Below are positions 38,975-42,737 of a stretch of DNA of 42,737 nucleotides, one piece after another; position 1 is the stretch's first letter, and each line of letters begins with the position of its first letter. A program made the translations under genes and the position numbers. The notes below the pieces were generated by a model. That model saw nothing but the letters and a program-made list of their open reading frames with translations. It was not told the origin of the DNA and did not search any database. The DNA is taken from the NCBI GenBank assembly GCA_016234485.1, contig JACRBL010000066.1:1-42737 (forward strand), written 5' to 3'. The stretch is from Chloroflexota bacterium (lineage in GTDB: Bacteria; Chloroflexota; Anaerolineae; Anaerolineales; Villigracilaceae).

Positions 38975-41056
38975 TCATTCTGACATTTCCTGCAACACCC
39001 TCTGGAACGCCCTCAACATTGTGCCGCGTTGCTCGAAGCCCGTCTCGCCCAGTTCGGGGATGGCGAGATAGACTTTTTCACGACAGCGACTCAGCAACCC
39101 GCGCACGAGACGCGCGAGGGATTCAGTCTCGGCCTGGACTTCGTCCGCGTCACCCCAACTTTTGGCGGGATCCCAGCCGCGGCTGAGGACGTAGGGTTGG
39201 GTCAGCGGCTGGGCGAGACGTTCCACCCATCCGTTCGAGCCTGGGTCGAGCCAGAACTGCACCGTGACGGGACGGTTCATCATCAGGAAGGTGTGCGCGG
39301 GCGCGACGAGTACCGCGTCGTCGGTTTCACTTTTCCACGATTCGACATATTGCGCGGCGATGACGCCATCCTGAAGCATGGCGATATATTCGCGCCCCAG
39401 ACCTAACAGGTCTCGGAGACCTGTTAGGTCTAGCGCGAACCTGAATTTTTGGATGGATGCCACCAGGCTGGCCACGACGCGCACGGCGTCGAGATTGGCG
39501 TGGAATCCAAAATCGGGCTGGGACAGAATCTCACCGAAGAGTTTGCGGAGGAAGTGGTCGAGAGGCAGAGAATTCGATGTTCGATATTCGAGAATCGAAT
39601 TTCGAAGCGTCGAATATCGCTCCCCGACGGCATAAGTAATTCTCTCCTGCATTTCTGGCTTGATCTCGTCGAAGGTGGAGAGACGCAGGTCTTTGGGACG
39701 GTAGACGATTTCAGCCAGCAGTTGGGCGCGGACCAAGTCCGTGCCGAGGGCGAACATGAAGGCGTAGGCCGCGTCGAAGTGGCTGGGGCGGAGAGTCCAA
39801 TCGGGGTGGGCGAGCGCGGCTAACGTCAAGAGGGCTTGGGATGCGGGTTCGTCACGCAGGGAACGCGAGGGGCGATGCGATCTCCACGGGATGCCGGCCT
39901 GTTCCAGTCGGTGGGCAATCGCAAAGCGCAGGGAGTCGGAGAGGTAGGGCGCGAGGATGACGATGTCGGAGGGAGAGAGCGGAGACTCAGAGAGCAGATG
40001 AGTAGTTTGGGCGACGATGGAATCGAGCAGTTCGGGGTAGTAGCGTTTGGCGATGATGTCGGTAATTTCAAATGTGCCGTGGATGCCTTCGGTGGGGAGT
40101 TTGGTGATGGCGGTGTTGAGCGAGTTGGAGAGGCCTTCCACGTATTCGGACATGACGAAGGAGTCGTTCATCTTGATGACTTCATCGCAGACCGCGCTCA
40201 GCGACGCGCCAGAGTTGGGGTCGCCGCCGAGGAAATAACGGTAGCCTGCGCCTTCGTCGTAGATGAACAATGCGGACTGGAAGTCCGCGCTCCATTCGCG
40301 GATGATATCGTGGGCGCGGGGGCCGTCTTCTTCCACGTTGTCGTAGATGAGGTGACGGTAGATGCGCGTCAGGTGGTCGCGCACCATCGGTTCGGGCCAG
40401 AGCAGGTTGACGAAGATGTCGAGTTGGAGGGAGAAATCGAGCAGGTTGTTTTCAAGACAGTATTCGCGGAACATGGTCGCGCAGGCTTGCGCGTCGGCGT
40501 GGACGCGACGTTGGGCGGGGTCGCCCGTCCACGCGGCGGAGAGGCGCTCGGCGATCTCGCGGTAGTCGAATCCGACGATGGCGGACTTGTTCAGGTTGTC
40601 TATGATCTGCGAGTAGAGTCGGTTGCGGTCAATGGTGACGGACTCGAAGAAGCCCTCGTCCAATTTGGGGCGGACGAGGTGCGCCATGTAATATTGCGCG
40701 GTTTCGAGCGTGAGGAAGATGGGCGGCTGGTCGGGATTTTTGAATCCGGCGTGGTCGGAGATGAGCGGCCAGAAGAGTTCGCACATGCGCCGCGCCAACC
40801 CGCCGATGGTGGCGAAGGTGACTTGTCCGCCTGCGAAGCCTGCGGCGAGGATGGCCTGCTCGTAGGGCGTTTGCAGAGTCCGCTGGGGGGTGAGAATCAG
40901 TATCGAGGCCGCGTCCGCCCCGAGGTCCAAGAGTTGAAGCGAGCGCTGAACGGCCGCGGTCGTCTTGCCCGCGCCCGCGCGTCCACGCAGGAAAATCTTC
41001 GCGTCGAGGGGCAGATCTGCGATGGCGCGCTGAGCGGGGGTGAGGTCGAAGGTCAT
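38975..41056 (-). CDS. Divergent UvrD/PcrA-like superfamily I helicase
   Basis: 693 residues. The Q-motif and Walker A are normal: FDLTPAQRAIADLP and FLRGRAGAGKTTAAVQRSLQLL. Motif II, usually DExQD, reads LIYDNVEEDGPRAHD, so the Glu after the Asp is replaced by Asn. GGDPNSGASLS is a recognisable motif III relative, and LARLVRGLLSRCREKVYLA at the C-terminus looks like motif VI with its Arg. No nuclease domain is fused. Two repeat-derived segments lie inside: the 33-nt palindrome at 39399-39431 (DLTGLRDLLGL) and a word repeat at 39572-39620 (RYSTLRNSILEYRTSNS). ATPase activity may be reduced. It could be a repair helicase or a remnant adapted to another role. Confidence 0.82.
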   Translation of the reverse strand: MTFDLTPAQRAIADLPLDAKIFLRGRAGAGKTTAAVQRSLQLLDLGADAASILILTPQRTLQTPYEQAILAAGFAGGQVTFATIGGLARRMCELFWPLISDHAGFKNPDQPPIFLTLETAQYYMAHLVRPKLDEGFFESVTIDRNRLYSQIIDNLNKSAIVGFDYREIAERLSAAWTGDPAQRRVHADAQACATMFREYCLENNLLDFSLQLDIFVNLLWPEPMVRDHLTRIYRHLIYDNVEEDGPRAHDIIREWSADFQSALFIYDEGAGYRYFLGGDPNSGASLSAVCDEVIKMNDSFVMSEYVEGLSNSLNTAITKLPTEGIHGTFEITDIIAKRYYPELLDSIVAQTTHLLSESPLSPSDIVILAPYLSDSLRFAIAHRLEQAGIPWRSHRPSRSLRDEPASQALLTLAALAHPDWTLRPSHFDAAYAFMFALGTDLVRAQLLAEIVYRPKDLRLSTFDEIKPEMQERITYAVGERYSTLRNSILEYRTSNSLPLDHFLRKLFGEILSQPDFGFHANLDAVRVVASLVASIQKFRFALDLTGLRDLLGLGREYIAMLQDGVIAAQYVESWKSETDDAVLVAPAHTFLMMNRPVTVQFWLDPGSNGWVERLAQPLTQPYVLSRGWDPAKSWGDADEVQAETESLARLVRGLLSRCREKVYLAIPELGETGFEQRGTMLRAFQRVLQEMSE
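39399..39431. repeat. 33-nt perfect palindrome inside the helicase gene
   Basis: AGACCTAACAGGTCT (39399-39413), CGG, AGACCTGTTAGGTCT (39417-39431): exact reverse-complement arms, each an internal 6-3-6 mini-hairpin. It has the same skeleton as 15417-15449 with a different N7. One of its three reading frames contains TAA; the gene uses an open one. Confidence 0.92.
39572..39620. repeat. Word repeat inside the helicase gene (TTCGAT / ATTCGA units)
   Basis: Units such as ATTCGATGTTCGATATTCGA and GAATCGAATTTCGAAGCG make a 49-base low-complexity block. It remains open in frame and encodes a polar stretch, and differs in base composition from the surrounding GC-rich gene. Confidence 0.72.
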
Positions 41057-41065
41057 GTGCTTTTA

Positions 41066-41153
41066 CCGTCATTGCGAGGGCGGTGTCTTTCCGCCCGAAG
41101 CAATCTCCTCGCTTTGATGGGGATTGCTTCGTCGCTCCGCTCCTCGCAACGAC
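41066..41153. repeat. MITE-like element, copy D
   Basis: Left end CCGTCATTGCGAG intact; right end altered (CTCGCAACGACAA). Inner pair GAAGCAATCTCC / GGGGATTGCTTCG. Lies between the helicase start and the dienelactone hydrolase stop, so the helicase promoter must overlap or follow it. Confidence 0.88.
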
Positions 41154-41164
41154 AAAAGTATGTT

Positions 41165-41833
41165 TTATTGTAGATGCTTCGCAAAGAATTTCTTCACGCG
41201 TTCCCAGGCGTCTTTGGACGCTTCGGGCTTGTAGACGTTGGCGTCGCTGTCGCGGAAGAAGGCGTGGCCCGAGTTGGGGTAGACGATGACTTCGTGTTCG
41301 AGGCCGAGTTCGCCGAGCAATTTGTCGAATTGTTCGACCGTGCCGACGGGGATGGATTGATCCGCATCGCCGAAGAGACCGAGGACGGGCGCGCGCAGGG
41401 CGGGCATCTGGTCGAAGATGGTTTGCATGCCGCCGCCGTAAAATGTGCAGACGGCGTTCAGCGGACGGCGGATGCCCAGCACAAGCGACATGCGTCCGCC
41501 AAAGCAGAAGCCGACACTGCCGACTTTGCCCGAGCATTGCGGATGCGATTGGAAGCCTTCGAAAACTTTTTCCAGTTCGTCGGGCGCGGTCGGGCCGTAT
41601 TTTGTGACGAGCGCCATGGCTTTTTCGCCATCGCCGAGCGCGGCCAATTCGCCGTGATAGACGTCGGGCGAGAAGGCCAGGTAGCCCTCCGCCGCGAAGC
41701 GGTCCGCGATGGATTTGGTCTGCGCGTCGAGTCCCCACCATTCCTGGATGACGAGCAGGGCCGGGAAGGGGCCATCGCCCGTGGGAGTGGCGAGGTAGCC
41801 AGGGACAGAGTTGAGTTGAGTCATTTCGCCCAT
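41165..41833 (-). CDS. Dienelactone hydrolase family protein
   Basis: 222 residues. The family uses a Cys-Asp-His triad: C110 in VGFCFGGRMS, an Asp near 158 in LGLFGDADQSIP and H190 in YPNSGHAFFR; a conserved Glu (E31 in VIQEWWGLD) normally keeps the cysteine inactive until substrate binds. All are present, so an active cytoplasmic hydrolase of lactones or esters is likely; the natural substrate is unknown and no aromatic-degradation genes are nearby. AGGA precedes the ATG at 41833. MITE-like copies D and E flank the gene on both sides, so it has only short repeat-filled intergenic spaces. Confidence 0.92.
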   Translation of the reverse strand: MGEMTQLNSVPGYLATPTGDGPFPALLVIQEWWGLDAQTKSIADRFAAEGYLAFSPDVYHGELAALGDGEKAMALVTKYGPTAPDELEKVFEGFQSHPQCSGKVGSVGFCFGGRMSLVLGIRRPLNAVCTFYGGGMQTIFDQMPALRAPVLGLFGDADQSIPVGTVEQFDKLLGELGLEHEVIVYPNSGHAFFRDSDANVYKPEASKDAWERVKKFFAKHLQ

Positions 41834-41860
41834 GAGGGTTTTCCTTTGGTGAGTAATTTT

Positions 41861-41976
41861 CCGTCATTGCGAGGAGGGCGTTTTTCCCGACGAAGCAATC
41901 TCCGCGCACAGGGAGGGGATTGCTCCCTGGCACCGCCCGCCAGGGCAGGTGTCGCAAAGTGCGCTCGCAATGACGG
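41861..41976. repeat. MITE-like element, copy E
   Basis: Complete copy with termini CCGTCATTGCGAG / CTCGCAATGACGG and inner pair GAAGCAATCTCC / GGGGATTGCT. It contains the nested hairpin module of copy A (41925-41952), but in the opposite orientation. Lies upstream of the dienelactone hydrolase gene. Confidence 0.9.
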
Positions 41977-42031
41977 AGGATAGAGTTGGTTGAAGAAAGA
42001 CGAGAATGTTCTAAGATTATACAATCAAAAC

Positions 42032-42060
42032 TTGTTTGGCCTTTGATTCTGTTGTAATAT
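42032..42060 (+). promoter_or_regulatory. Promoter of the helical protein gene
   Basis: TTGTTT (42032-42037) and TAATAT (42055-42060) are exactly 17 nt apart. The expected +1 near 42067 gives a short leader with AAGGAG before the ATG at 42090. Confidence 0.6.
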
Positions 42061-42089
42061 AAGCCCATCTCATCACAAGGAGTTTTCCC

Positions 42090-42572
42090 ATGTCCCCAAC
42101 CCCTGTTGCCAAGGCTGGCGTGAAAAGCGGAGTTTCCACGGCCGCGTCCAAGCCTGCGAACTACACCAAGTTCTCGTCCAAGTTGACCGGCTCGCTCGAC
42201 CAGATCAGCAAGATGATCGAAGAAAATGCCAAGATGATCGACTCGATTCAAGAAGTGGCGCTCGAGTTGACCGGTTCCATCGGCGCGTTGCACACGCTCA
42301 CCGTGAAATACGCGGGCATCGCCAACCAGGTGCTGGACGTGTTGCTCCCGTTCATGCAGAAGATTCCGCTCATCCCTGCCAAGTTGACGGCCTTCGCGAC
42401 CGATCTCGAAAAACTCACCCAGAAGATCATTGATAATCAGGTCACGACCAACAAGACCATCACCGACGTCCGCTCTGGTTTGCAGACGGGCGACGTGTCG
42501 AAGTTGCAGAGTCACGCAGGCGAGTTGCAAAACCTGACGAAGACTATCAGCGCGATCCTGCCTGGGAAGTAA
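42090..42572 (+). CDS. Predicted all-helical protein of unknown function
   Basis: 160 residues with AAGGAG 8 nt before the ATG. After a flexible Ala/Lys/Pro-rich start (~1-25), the rest is predicted helix: FSSKLTGSLDQISKMIEENA, then IQEVALELTGSIGALHTLTV, a hydrophobic central region with FMQKIPLIPAKL, and a C-terminal amphipathic helix (LQSHAGELQNLTKTISAILP). Regular Leu/Ile spacing suggests coiled coils or a helical bundle. No signal peptide or strong transmembrane segment. I recognise no family; phasin-like or structural roles are possible but unsupported. The promoter and strong ribosome-binding site suggest good expression. Confidence 0.72.
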   Translation: MSPTPVAKAGVKSGVSTAASKPANYTKFSSKLTGSLDQISKMIEENAKMIDSIQEVALELTGSIGALHTLTVKYAGIANQVLDVLLPFMQKIPLIPAKLTAFATDLEKLTQKIIDNQVTTNKTITDVRSGLQTGDVSKLQSHAGELQNLTKTISAILPGK

Positions 42573-42675
42573 CCCCTTATTTATTCACTTCGAATCTTTG
42601 CCACAGATTACATATATGGTGACACCTGTCCCCTTTGAGGAGCGGTGCGGCCGCTATAATCTAAAGAGGTGACAA
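42573..42675. promoter_or_regulatory. Spacer with -10 box and RBS for the last gene
   Basis: TATAAT (42655-42660) lies 15 nt before the ATG at 42676, with GAGGTG in between at 42666-42671. A clear -35 box is absent. GGTGACACCTGTCCCC at 42618-42633 looks like a dispersed word but has no second copy here. Confidence 0.45.
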
Positions 42676-42737
42676 ATGAGCAACGAACAAGAAATCAGTC
42701 GGCAGGAAGCCAAAACGCCCGAGCAACGGTTCTTGCA
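42676..42737 (+). CDS. N-terminal 20 residues of an unidentified protein (partial)
   Basis: The ATG at 42676 has GAGGTG upstream and opens a frame (MSNEQEISRQEAKTPEQRFL) that runs off the window. The fragment is polar and charged. Nothing can be said about function. Confidence 0.55.
   Translation, partial: MSNEQEISRQEAKTPEQRFL

Noticed and set aside
39836..41173. 445-codon open frame on the plus strand opposite the helicase
   Set aside because: Mirror frame of the helicase with Gly/Val/Asp-rich composition and no domain.
40629..42530. 633-codon open frame on the minus strand crossing the helicase start, the dienelactone hydrolase and two repeats
   Set aside because: It runs through two real genes in other frames and through repeat elements D and E. 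No conserved motif.
1..42737. tRNA, rRNA and intact insertion sequences
   Set aside because: No tRNA-like T-arm and acceptor pairing, no rRNA conserved blocks and no transposase with catalytic residues were seen when reading both strands. A dedicated RNA search could still find small structured RNAs.

Overview
The window reads like a chromosomal segment of an Anaerolineae-type Chloroflexota bacterium. This is inferred from gene types and repeat style, without any database search. It is GC-rich with several AT-rich genes set into it. No rRNA, tRNA, CRISPR array, intact transposase or phage gene was seen. The gene content is that of a free-living bacterium: cell wall and signalling proteins, MoeA, FolC, Lon, PepF and homocysteine methyltransferase, plus many uncharacterised membrane proteins.

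Layout. 1-4017 (+): the tail of an unknown gene, a small membrane protein and three consecutive acyltransferase-3 paralogues. 4020-7755 (-): an FHA-FHA-SEDS operon. Its SEDS glycosyltransferase is fused to a penicillin-binding-protein-like domain that has lost the catalytic SxxK lysine and the KTG motif. 8318-14362 (+): DinB-like protein, AT-rich membrane proteins, a PLP aminotransferase, a UbiA-like protein and MoeA. 14410-19672: lipoprotein hydrolase, homocysteine methyltransferase, DUF2726/zinc-ribbon protein, a GbsR/MarR-regulated oxidoreductase operon with a clear promoter and operator, and a two-gene cassette lying between two fragments that look like histidine kinase C-termini. 19901-23736 (+): an AT-rich 635-residue membrane protein and oligoendopeptidase F. 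23888-28225 (-): a four-gene operon led by a hydrolase/acyl-CoA ligase fusion. 28366-32655 (+): a hybrid histidine kinase with a REC-MinD/CpaE-like partner. 32672-34110 (-): two pentapeptide-repeat lipoproteins separated by an array of hairpins. 34251-38164 (+): FolC and Lon. 38251-41833 (-): a two-TM protein, a divergent UvrD-like helicase and a dienelactone hydrolase. 42090-end (+): a helical protein and the start of another gene.

The most unusual feature is the amount of repeat sequence that has entered genes. Two 33-nt palindromes share the skeleton AGAC-N7-GTCT-CGG-AGAC-N7'-GTCT, where N7' is the reverse complement of N7, and sit in frame inside two unrelated genes. A related 34-nt palindrome and an AT/CG word repeat lie inside moeA, and another word repeat lies inside the helicase gene. 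Four genes end inside repeats that supply the last residues and the stop codon. Separately, five copies of a 90-116 bp MITE-like element (termini CCGTCATTGCGAG/CTCGCAATGACGG) occupy intergenic spaces.

Several genes (fhaA, the 108-residue protein at 19672, the ligase fusion, folC and possibly the hybrid kinase) have a TAnnnT hexamer ending 6-7 nt before the ATG and no Shine-Dalgarno sequence. This suggests leaderless mRNAs.
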